A stretch of 64,000 nt of DNA from Argopecten irradians. Its lineage: Eukaryota > Mollusca > Bivalvia > Pectinida > Pectinidae. Below the pieces are notes generated by a model. The model saw nothing but the letters and a program-made list of their open reading frames with translations. It had not been told where the DNA came from and made no database searches. Below are positions 55,251 through 64,000 of the stretch, piece by piece. A program made the position numbers and the translations under genes. The first letter of the stretch is position 1; each line of letters starts with the position of its first letter. The stretch lies in contig NC_091149.1 in assembly GCF_041381155.1 (NCBI RefSeq), positions 16,570,609-16,634,608 of the forward strand, written 5' to 3'.

Positions 55251-56614
55251 TGTTAGCTCACCTGGTCCGAAGGACCGAGGTGAGCTTATGGGATACCGCA
55301 GCGTCCGGCGTCCGTCAACAATCGACTTCTTCTCCATAACCGCTGGTCGGATTTCAACAAAATTTGACTGGTAGCATCCTTATGGGCTACTAACTGAAAA
55401 TTGTACAAATGATGGGGCTGATCCCCCGGGGGCCTGAGGGGCGGGGCCAAAAGGGGTCAATTTGGCTATTTCCATATAAACGACTTCTTCTCTGAAACCA
55501 AGCATGGGATAGCACCCATAATGCAATGGTAGCATCCTTATAGGGTGGGGATTCAAAATTGTACAAATGATGGGGCTGACCCCCGGGGGGCCTGAGGGGC
55601 GGGGTCAAAGGGGCGGGGTCAAAAGGGGTCAATTTGGCTATTTCCATATAAACGACTTCTTCTCTGAAACCAAGCATGGGATATCACCCATAATGCAATG
55701 ATAGCATCCTTATAGGGTGGGGATTCAAAATTGTACAAATGATGGGGCTGACCTCCCGAGGGGCGGGGTCAAAAGGGGCCAATTTGGCTATTTCCATATA
55801 AACGACTTCTTCTTTGAAACTAAGCATGGTATAGCACCCATAAGGCAATGGTAGCATCCTTATAGGGTGGGGATTCAAAATTGTACAAATGATGGGACTG
55901 ACCTCCCAGGGGCCTGAGGGGCGGGGTCAAAATGGGTCAATTTGGCTATTTCCATATAAACGACTTCTACTCTGAAACTAAGCATGGTATAGCACCCATA
56001 ATGCAATGGTAGCATCCTTATAGGGTGGGGATTCAAAATTGCGAAATGATAGGGCTGATCCCCCGGGGGCTTGAGGGGCGGGTCACAAGGGGTCAATTTG
56101 GCTTTTTCCATATAAATGACTTCTTCTCTGCAACTAAGCGTGGTATAGCACCCATAATGCCATGGTAGCATCCTGATAGGGTGGGGACTCAAATTGTGCA
56201 AATGATGGGGCTGGGCCCCCAGGGGCCTGAGGGGCGGGGTAAAAAGGGGCCAATTTGGCTATTTCCATATAAACGACTTCTCTGAAACTAAGCATGGTAT
56301 AGCACCCATAATACAATGGTAGCATCCGTATAGTGTGGAGATTCAAAATTGTGCAAATGATAGGGCTGACCCCCCGGGGGCTTGAAGGGCGGGGTCAATT
56401 TGGTTATTTCCATATAAATGACTTCTTTTCTGCAACTAAGCATGGTATAGCACCCATAATGCAATGGTAACATCCTTATAGGGTTGGGATTCCAAATTGT
56501 GCAAATGATAGGGCTGACTCCCGGGGGCCTGAGGGGCGGGGTCAGAAGTGGTCAATTTCCATATAAATGATTTTTTCTCTGCAACTTAACATGGGATTAC
56601 GCTCATGATGCAAT
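55251..56614. mobile_element. Satellite-core element, ~155-bp units x 8-9, right end missing
   Basis: The left hairpin TTAGCTCACCTGGTCCGAAG...CGAGGTGAGCTTATGG is followed by GCGTCCGGCGTCCGTC. Units then carry AACGACTTCTTCTCTGAAAC, CACCCATAATGCAATGG and GGCCTGAGGGGCGGGG. The array runs directly into the duplicated helicase segment at about 56615, so the usual CTCTTGTTATT end is lost. Units are moderately diverged. Confidence 0.75.
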
Positions 56615-57533
56615 GGACTTGTATCCCCATCCCGAAAGCATTTGTGGTAATAAGGCATCTAAGATTGGAAGCTGGTTTGCTGAATTCCTCCATAATTCTA
56701 CTGGAGCTGTCTTTGTCAATTGTTCCTATGGAACATTACCACTATCCTTGTTTGAACAGACGTATCGATGTGTTGATTCTGCAGACGTTTCCATTAACTG
56801 GCAGGGCAGTTCTGAAACCACTGATATTCACCTGTTAAAATGAAACACTGTAATTAAACAGTGGCATATATATCAATTATGGACCCGTGTTGAGGTCTAT
56901 ATGGTGTTACATCGCCAGAGTAATATTAAAATTCTACAATTCTACAAATAACACCATATGGACCGAAACAAAGGTCCTTAATTTTTATATCAGATATATT
57001 GTTTATTCAACAAATGTAAAAAAAAACTGTAATTTACGCATATTGATAAAAAAGTGTTGGTTACAGAATGGCACCTAGAAGAATGCAGCCTTTGAGAAAT
57101 AAAGTTCACAATGGAATATTGACTTGATGTAGAGCATATATAATATATGGGAAATACTGAAATCTAACTCAAAGTGAAAAAAGACATAATGGTTTTCTTT
57201 TAATATAAATCCTCAAAACAAATATTAAGCTTTTCAGTAATAACATATTCTACCATATTAGATATGACAATTTTTACCTGCAGTACACTATTTTCTTAAG
57301 AGCGTCTGTTTTCTCATGATTCAGGTACTTGATGAACTATTCAAGAAGTTCCAAATCACGTCTTCCTTAAATCAATGGCAATGCTGGATCTGAAAGCAAC
57401 ATAAGAATTTTTAATCATAATATGTTACGGATTGTATATCTAAATATACTAGTAGTGTTCAAAGGTTTAAAATTTCTGGAACTTCTGCAATTTTTTTAGA
57501 CATCTTCCTTATAGATGGACATGATTCTGAAGC
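56615..57533 (-). pseudogene. Second copy of part of the RecQ-family helicase remnant
   Basis: Nearly identical to 22033-22989, including the intron. It carries the start of the C-terminal helicase exon with the same TAA (56794-56796), the motif IV exon with the same TAG (57337-57339) and IVYC, and the MSIYKED end. Differences: about 30 bp of intron is missing near 57130, the motif IV exon has a 5-base deletion (AAGACGTGATTTG), and the one-base loss of the first copy is absent here, so FIKYLNHEKTDALKK is in frame. Left break in a satellite array, right break at CATGATTCTGAAG|CCCTG. A partial segmental duplication of an already dead gene. Confidence 0.9.
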
Positions 57534-57654
57534 CCTGTGTGTGCTTTTTCGGTGCTGTTCTTAAGTGAGGTAGTCGGTATCAAATGACAGGAGTATCACA
57601 AGTACAAGTAGACATGCTTATGTGTAGCATTAATATTTTTTGATTAATTAGATT
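57534..57654. other. Spacer after the duplicated segment
   Basis: Unique AT-rich sequence, nothing recognised. Confidence 0.4.
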
Positions 57655-58014
57655 AATTTGTAAGGACGGCCTGCCATGAATGCGGTGTGCGGTGATTTTT
57701 AACACTCCATTTAAAGTCAATTTGGTGAAAATACAAGCCTTCATAATAATTGCAATAGAAAATGTTTTATGGTTTTGTCGATTAGTAGTCATCCGTACTA
57801 TGACAGGGAAAAATATTAGAAAATCCTTTAGTCATGTTCACATACGCTTCGGTGTCTACACACTGTATACATGGGAGACCGTCCTAACATGACCCTAGCT
57901 GTTAACAGGACATTAAAATGAATTAAATAATCTAACAAATACACATATCCTTTAGTCGCTTTTTACTGTAATGCAATAGGGGCATCAGGTACTATTCTTA
58001 TGCCCTACCTGTAG
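57655..58014. mobile_element. Three scrambled scraps of the retroposon
   Basis: GTAAGGACGGCCTGCCATGA (57659, inverted), CATGGGAGACCGTCCTAACA with ATGACCCTAGCTGTTAACAG (57869, direct) and CAATAGGGGCATCAGGTACT with ATGCCCTACCTGTAG (57975, inverted head) are pieces of the same element in mixed orientation. Confidence 0.6.
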
Positions 58015-60010
58015 ATACTTTAAGGCTCATTACCTTTGCGAAACAAAAATTAAAAGTTTCTTGAAAACAATAATGATATACAAAAATGTATAATAATGGT
58101 CTAAGAGGATGTTATAACACCAACCAAAAGCAGGATTCCCTGCATAAAGTATGATATTCAGTGAAGATTATTGTCGCTGTTGTGCCGTCTGGCACAGTGA
58201 TAATCAACCGATTCACTGTAATTTAGACGACGGCGGGAAACATAAAAACACCCGCGTTATGAAAATTATGTAAATTAAATCGTGAAGAAGGTGATGTTAA
58301 GTGTAGTATTAACTGTAAATTAATGATTTTTGTGATTCTATAGAGTTTTCAATTTTGTTTTACCATTCCCATTTAAAAAAATAAAGTCGTTTCGGAAAGG
58401 TAGCGGCCATTCAACACACAAGGATAACTCAAAATCAATTAATGACGTCAATGACTCGATGAGGACGAACAGTGTATAAACAGCCTAAAACATATTTAAA
58501 TTTTGTCTGCACGCTTCGATGACTTCCATGTCTAATATTTACTATTTGAAATAACAACAACTCGTCTCCTACAGATGTACTATTCTTGTTTTACCCAATA
58601 TTTCTATAGAGTTTGTTAAAAAAATGCAAAGGGAAAAACCAAATCCTCATTAACAGTTTTTCTATGTAATTTTTTTTGTGAACGTGTCTAAATCGAGATC
58701 TGTCTCGAACACCCGACGCTCTCTACACCACACATGTGTGCGTTCATTCAGTTACACCGCGACCGTGTTTCTCTTCACCTGTAATAGTTATGCATAAAAC
58801 GACAGGGGCCTGACCAGGGCAGACACAGAACCAACCATCCGTGCTACAACACAATTTGTGCTACTGTAACAGCAGAATGGACATGGAGACATAGATCTAT
58901 TTACCATTAATATATATTTACACTTGCTAGGCATGGTCACTATACGCTAATACTAGCCGATTTTGTTTACCATAACTGCATGGTAACATTGAACTTTGAA
59001 CTTGCGTAAGGAAATGTTCTGTGCAACGTAAAAGGACTACTTTTTTTTAAAAAGAAACACATGGCTTTGTTTACATTTTGACGCAACATTACGTGTATAT
59101 TGTTGTTTTTCATAGAATTTTGGAAAAATGTAAACAATATATACATGTTTTATATTTATATATGATTCAAACAATTTTTAAATTAACAATTGTATAAAGA
59201 AACGGAAAAATATCCCGACCGGGGCGACGTGCTTTCATTTTTGTTAAAAATGATGGGTGTCAAATGTAAACATTACCTCTGTGCCTATGTTCGTCCTACG
59301 ATCGAGCCTTTGGGGTGGACGGGTGTGAGACCCTCTGATAGAGGTCAGTTATAAACATATCCTCTTGTCTTTGTTCTTTGAGTATTTAATCATGTGTATT
59401 ATAAAACATGCACCGCTAATAATCCACGTGTTGACAGTTCCGCGTCACCACAAATACATTGTATCCATCGAACACAAGTGAATTTGTTTCATCTATCGAT
59501 GGCGATATGGATCTAAGCGTAGATTATATAATCACATGGCTCCCAAGGATGTAATACCGTCAAGTCAGACGACATCTTAAACACATTGAGCTACTTGAAA
59601 ATCGGTGTTTTGCCAACTTCGGCAAACTGAAGTGTGTAAGCGTGCGTCAGCTTCGCCTCGCTGCACAATAACGGTCACCGAGTTCACACATGTGGCCGTG
59701 TACAAATTCTTTATGTTATTAAGCTATATATTAACTTTTAGCAAAATTGAATATATATTTAAAGTTCTGATCTGATTAAATCTCTGAAATTTACTTTGAT
59801 TGTCATGTTTATTCAATTATTTTACACTAAAATATTGAACTTTTTTGTCGTCGCGGATGAATAATTCTACCTTACGTGAAGCGTCAACATTCGCTGTTTA
59901 AATGAGTAAGCTCCTCCCACTTTTGACCGACTTTTATTGAATAATTACGTCACTTTCAAATGACGATTTTATTGCATAAAATATAAATAAAAAGTCGTGT
60001 GAGTGTAAAT
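58015..60010. other. Unique sequence with a hairpin; no gene supported
   Basis: A stem-loop at 58161-58221 pairs AGTGAAGATTAT and TGTGCC with GGCACA, ATAATC and TTCACT around GTCT. Several short CG-rich stretches (59210-59340, 59600-59690) stand out from the AT-rich background but contain no supported exon. Confidence 0.4.
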
Positions 60011-60170
60011 ATAGGGATTGGATTTCGCTTTTATGTTAACCATGCTTGTATGGAGCAATTCCTCTAAGAATATATTCAATATGGGGCGCTAACGCGCCCC
60101 ATAGAATATATTCTTAGAGGAATTGCTCCATACAAGCATGGTTAACATAAAAACGAAATCCAATCCCTAT
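60011..60170. repeat. 160-bp near-perfect hairpin palindrome with GCGCTAACGC cap
   Basis: The arms ATAGGGATTGGATTTCG ... ATGGGGCGC are mirrored as GCGCCCCAT ... CGAAATCCAATCCCTAT with about one substitution and small indels, around the loop TAAC. Similarity weakens outwards beyond GTGTAAAT/TAACAC. The arms are not shared with any other element in the window. Confidence 0.95.
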
Positions 60171-60349
60171 TAACACGATGGGCACAGCTTGACTGAATGA
60201 CGAATCTATGTATGCAAAAAGGTATGTTAAACACATGTTTGTATTCTCTTTCATCGTGATGATCCGACCGCAGCTTTTATCATTTATGGCGAGATGTAAA
60301 TTAAACGGCATAATTAATTTCATTTTGTTATTGTTTGATACCAGTAATA
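60171..60349. other. Short spacer
   Basis: Nothing recognised. Confidence 0.4.
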
Positions 60350-60592
60350 TAAACGTTGTTGAATTTGTTAGTTGTATTTTGTGAAACAAGTTATATAACT
60401 TATACAAATCACTTTCAATGGTCCGGATGAAAGCGCGCAAGGGGTTCTAGAGTGGGAGGAAACCGGAGTGCCCGAAGGAAAACCAATGTGATCGGGTAGG
60501 TGACCCCCGACCTTTTCACGTCCGTGTCGGGGATCGAACCCCAGCCTGCTAGATGAAAAGCGAGTGGCTGAACCACTACACCATCCGATCAC
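60350..60592 (-). mobile_element. tRNA-derived SINE, minus strand
   Basis: On the minus strand GGTGATCGGATGGTGTAGTG carries an A-box-like start. A canonical B box GGTTCGATCCC lies at 60530-60540, about 40 nt downstream, as in tRNA genes. It is followed by CGGTTTCCTCCCACTCTAG, GCGCGCTTTCATCCGGACCA and a tail ATTTGTATAAGTTATATAAC. The head does not fold as a complete tRNA. A SINE, not a tRNA gene. Confidence 0.8.
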
Positions 60593-61103
60593 CCTAAATG
60601 ATGTTGATGCGGAGTATGTGCAGTGATTTATTTTGTAGTATTTGAGATTGGGGTGTTAAGCATGACGTTGTCTATGTAACATAAGTATCTTTATTATGGA
60701 GGATTGTATTCCATCTACATCTACATCGGAACATCTATGAGCAGTGATAGAGTGATATTTCTAATTTGTAACTATAAATATAATATATTCAGATAATATA
60801 GTATGTATGTAGGTAGTTAGAATTGAGGTGTTTAGCATTACATTGTGTATGAAATATGACTATATCTAGTGTGGAAGCTTTGTACTAAAGCCCATTGTAT
60901 GATCGTGTAGCCGATTCTGATTATGTACAGTATGCATGTTTATAATGAACACGATTATAACGAATTCATGGCTATAATGTAGTGATCTTTATTCTCCGTC
61001 AAGGTTCATATAAGACACCTGTAATAATTGTATAACGAAGTGATTTTGTTGATCCCACGACATTCACTGTTACACAATAGTAGTGACCGATGAGAAGCTT
61101 AGC
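60593..61103. other. AT-rich spacer
   Basis: No feature recognised. Confidence 0.45.
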
Positions 61104-61385
61104 GCCGCTCAGCGTTAAGGGAGTGGGACGACTGGTTCGCCCGTTGTCAGTATTATGTGACCGGATGGGGTGTGTTGATTGGTGTCTTTGGCGGCATGCT
61201 TCAGTGATATAGCACTATAAAAAGGGCAAGATTTCCACTATACAAGAAAACACAACACGAATATATGCTGTCTCCCAAAACATGCACCGTGCACTTTATA
61301 CACGCAACACACAACACACATGGGAGGCCGTCTTACACGACCCTGGCTGTTATTATGATGTTAACTAATTAAACAAACAAACAAA
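61104..61385 (+). mobile_element. 5'-truncated retroposon copy
   Basis: From CTCAGCGTTAAGGGAGTGGG to the tail AATTAAACAAACAAACAAAC. It matches the last 280 bp of the reference copy with moderate divergence. Confidence 0.75.
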
Positions 61386-61887
61386 CCATTCTTTAGCGGT
61401 CCTTCTGTAACTAAATTACAGCTACTAGAAAGCTTATTTCTTCACAAATTATCAAAATAGTATTCCTGGTAACGGTCCACACTTAACAACGAAATCCCAA
61501 CCAAGAGAGAGGTAGCATTATCAATGGAACAGTCGTTCGACAGATATTTCCGTTTAAACAAGTATGTATAAAACTGCATGCTGCAATAATCGTAGATAGA
61601 TCAACTATTTGAATGTGTATACTCTCAATGCTACCCATAATAAATAGTAACGTAAATTAAGTGTCATTTATTTCCGCTACACTTCACTGAACTCGGTGGG
61701 TAATATAATATCTAAATACATTTACAGGGGTAAGTCATGCATGTCCAACATAACGCTCACCTGTGTTTGGTGTGGTTTATTACATTGTCATCCTGTTAAC
61801 AGTCAGGGTTATTTAAAGTGTTTTAATACAGACGTTTTTGAGTGATATTTACCGGGATCGTTACAAAGTCAACAGGGCGCCTTTGTG
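61386..61887. other. Spacer
   Basis: No feature recognised. Confidence 0.45.
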
Positions 61888-62305
61888 AGCAATATATTGC
61901 AGTGTTTGGCGGCCTCCCATTTATGTGTTTTGAGAGGCTACGGTATATTCCTGTTGTGTCTCCTTGCAATATTGGAACTCTCGCCTCGCTAAAGTATGCC
62001 GCCGAAGACATAACAACATCGTAATTGATATCATTTTTTATTTTTCCTGACCTTGCCTGGGGGCGTGATAAGGAAATCACAACCAAACTCTTGAATGCTA
62101 TACATACATCAGTATATAAATATAAGGTTTCCCTTCATTCAATGTACATGTAATATGTTTATTTATTGATAATTCAAGTCGTTTAGAGTCGCTACACGAC
62201 TGCTGTATGTTAGTGTTGTGCTATATCTCTTTGTTGAAATTGTTGTCCTTATATAGTGCTACCTCACTGAAAGATACCGCCAAAGAAGGACAATGCTTGG
62301 CTTAA
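61888..62305 (-). mobile_element. Two old, degenerate retroposon fragments
   Basis: GGCGGCCTCCCATTTATGTG to AAGTATGCCGCCGAAGACAT (61909-62010) and CTGCTGTATGTTAGTGTTGT to ACCTCACTGAAAGATACCGC (62200-62281) follow the order of the inverted retroposon with many changes. Confidence 0.5.
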
Positions 62306-63567
62306 GTTGGGCTAGCGTATTTGGTTAAGGGCAACAATAACTTGGTTTTGTTAGGGGATTATCAGCTGGGAAGTTAAGACTGGTCTTAAATATAATTCTA
62401 TATGACGCTTAGTCTGATGATAGATGACTAGTGTTTTTCGTAGTGTGTCTGTGTGATCATTGTGGAATTTTTGCTAAAGGTTGTATTTCAACATCCGCCC
62501 ACGCTCCGATTTTGTTTAAAGTTTGCAGTGTTAAAGGTCTAGTTATATTACTACTTTATATGTCCTTTTTATCTATTTAATAATTTTTAAAGGCATAAAG
62601 GGCCTAAAATGATGCTTTCTAAGAAGACTTTGGGTTTGTTGCAAGATGACCCCTTGTGTCCAGCTTTTGAACATATTTCTTTTTATTTATTTTGTTCATT
62701 CTTTATCTTATACCCATTTATAATGATATTTAGTAATCATTTTGACTACAGATTGATTTTTCAACAACATATATACTATAAAAAAATTATTCTTGCAATT
62801 TCCTTTAAAGTACAATATAACCTAACAACCTAACTTCTTGGGTGAAACAAATAGGTTTTTTAATATGAGAAATCAAAGAATTATTTGAAAGAAATGTATT
62901 TCCGTCAGCACTCAAACTCAAAATATAAAAATTAAGATTATCCTTCCCTATTATGTAGATAAAAAAACCTCTGAAATTGAATTAAAAATGATCAGAGCAA
63001 AACAGAATTACATTTGATTTTCAAATAAAATAGCCAATGTTTAGACTAACTTGGATACCAACACCACAAAGGCTACAATATCGATTTTTACCAATCAGGA
63101 AGCCTTTACTTCGTTACCAAGGCAACTAAGTATTTCAAAACTTCGGCAAACGACATAACCAATATATATATTAATTTTCAGTCATATGTAAACATATCTA
63201 AGTTTGCAACCAATCATAGTCGACAATTTTGTTCCCACGGCAATCAATCTCTTTGAAAGTGATAGCATATTATTCAGCATACCTCGTAGTCCCAATACAC
63301 TAATTTTCACTTACTTGGGACATTATGTAAATTTATGACAATCAGATGCCTCCGTTTTGTTAACATAATATTTAGCTTATAAAATTATGGTGTGTCCACA
63401 ATTTTACCCTGTATTAAAAATATTTTCATGACATTTTCTCTCTATATGTAAATTAGTTTCAAAATTAAAATCCGGTAAAAAAGTTTTCGGTGATTTAAAA
63501 ATAGAGAGTGCATGTAGCAACATAGCATTTCTTTGTTAGCTATCCTTTGCTATACATTCCCAGTTTA
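62306..63567. other. AT-rich sequence, nothing supported
   Basis: A short inverted repeat, GTCCCAATACAC...CTTGGGAC at 63289-63320, is the only structure seen. Confidence 0.4.
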
Positions 63568-63649
63568 AGATTCCAGAGTCTAATATAAGCGAAAATTAGT
63601 GTATTAAATATAATACATTAATTTTCACTAATATTAGACTCTGGAATCT
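63568..63649. repeat. 82-bp hairpin palindrome with an AT-rich loop
   Basis: AGATTCCAGAGTCTAATAT and GTGTATTA on the left pair with TAATACAT and ATATTAGACTCTGGAATCT on the right. Unlike the other palindromes it has no GC cap. It is followed at once by the ATGACCTTAGTTGTCGATGG retroposon end. Confidence 0.85.
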
Positions 63650-63650
63650 A

Positions 63651-63682
63651 CATGACCTTAGTTGTCGATGGGCCGTAAAATA
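63651..63682 (+). mobile_element. Solo retroposon 3' end
   Basis: ATGACCTTAGTTGTCGATGG plus GCCGTAAAATAA matches the end of the insert at 1240-1280. Nothing of the body is present; the 82-bp palindrome precedes it directly. Confidence 0.55.
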
Positions 63683-63899
63683 AACATTGTAGGCCTTTTT
63701 AAAATCACAAAAGGAAAAAGCAGTGTCATTTTAAATGGAAAACTATGAATACTTTAGATATGCAAAGTTTAAAGAAAATTTGGTTGTGGGCAGCTTTTAT
63801 GGGATTTTTAACATTAGCTTGAACACCACCTTAGTTTTCTTATCATTAACAATTTTAAGACTTAATAAACTCAAGTTAATAAACTTTTTTTTATTATAG

Positions 63900-64000
63900 G
63901 GTTGACACTCCCATATCGAGGCGTATCGATGACAGCGGAAAAGACCAATGTCATTCAACAAAGAACAACTTCCATACGACCAAAATGAATCTACACCGTT
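63900..64000 (+). CDS. Candidate exon cut by the window edge
   Basis: TTTTTTATTATAG is a fair acceptor. After it one frame is open to the window end: VDTPISRRIDDSGKDQCHST, KNNFHTTKMNLHR. Another frame closes at TGA near 63986. The base composition is less AT-rich than upstream, as expected at an exon. No domain recognised, and it is too short to judge. It could belong to a new gene or to the coiled-coil gene, although the composition does not suggest a coiled coil. Confidence 0.3.

Noticed and set aside
55390..56473. Overlapping minus-strand frames of 61-108 codons
   Set aside because: They repeat with the ~155-bp satellite and reflect the array only.
58452..58475. CGATGAGGACGAAC resembling a hammerhead ribozyme core
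   Set aside because: The CTGATGA box and stem II are missing; the match is too short.
60530..60592. tRNA gene on the minus strand
   Set aside because: A and B boxes are present but no complete cloverleaf; the downstream body and tail identify a SINE.

Overview
The window is AT-rich eukaryotic DNA with short exons, GT-AG introns of up to about 13 kb, and a very dense mixture of short non-autonomous mobile elements and minisatellites. There are no long open frames, operons or ribosome-binding sites. The commonest repeat is a roughly 520-bp element that begins CTGCAGGTAGGGCG and ends in a CAAA-type tail. It occurs alongside tRNA-derived SINEs, GTTATCTRCCCTT-type MITEs and elements with satellite cores that begin with a hairpin and CCGTC runs. 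From my knowledge of such repeats this suggests a marine bivalve, most likely a scallop; that assignment is inference.

Genes. (1) A plus-strand gene for a long coiled-coil protein runs from 24.0 to 51.4 kb. Eight exons (24012-24164, 25863-25979, 31738-31795, 32020-32103, 32760-32827, 37159-37247, 50655-50820, 51178-51393) join with perfectly compatible phases into about 317 codons; both ends of the protein are missing. (2) A minus-strand gene at 13.9-19.2 kb has a clear first exon with an ATG (19179-19002), two further phase-compatible exons with a Cys/His GCPA-type zinc-binding look, and probable later exons at 15.7 and 13.9 kb. (3) A broken RecQ-family helicase lies on the minus strand at 21.7-23.5 kb. 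Part of it is copied at 56.6-57.5 kb and another exon at 53.2-53.4 kb, and stop codons are shared between copies. (4) A decayed hAT transposase (ZNF862-like) lies at 10.6-12.8 kb. (5) There are single exon candidates at 6.9 kb (homeodomain-like) and at the right edge.

Layout: 0.5-2.8 kb, a satellite-core element; 3.2-3.9 kb, a MITE and a retroposon scrap; 4.5-6.1 kb, nested satellite-core elements; 6.9 kb, exon candidate; 7.3-10.2 kb, retroposon copies and two palindromes; 10.6-12.8 kb, hAT; 13.3-19.2 kb, the minus-strand gene with repeats in its introns; 19.9-20.8 kb, a retroposon with a MITE nested in it; 21.7-23.9 kb, helicase remnant and an E-box minisatellite; 24.0-53.2 kb, the coiled-coil gene with arrays in its introns (34.5-36.2, 37.7-38.1, 41.4-42.1, 43.7 and 48.3-50.2 kb); 54.0-56.6 kb, two more arrays; 56.6-57.5 kb, helicase copy; 57.6-62.3 kb, repeat scraps, a SINE and a 160-bp palindrome; 63.6 kb, another palindrome.

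The most unusual features are four long hairpin palindromes with unrelated arms but a common GC-rich cap; duplication of exon/5' splice-site junctions at two places in the coiled-coil gene; minisatellites carrying dozens of inverted AAGATGGC (YY1-like) or TCACGTGA (E-box) motifs; and rearranged helicase fragments that share inactivating mutations.
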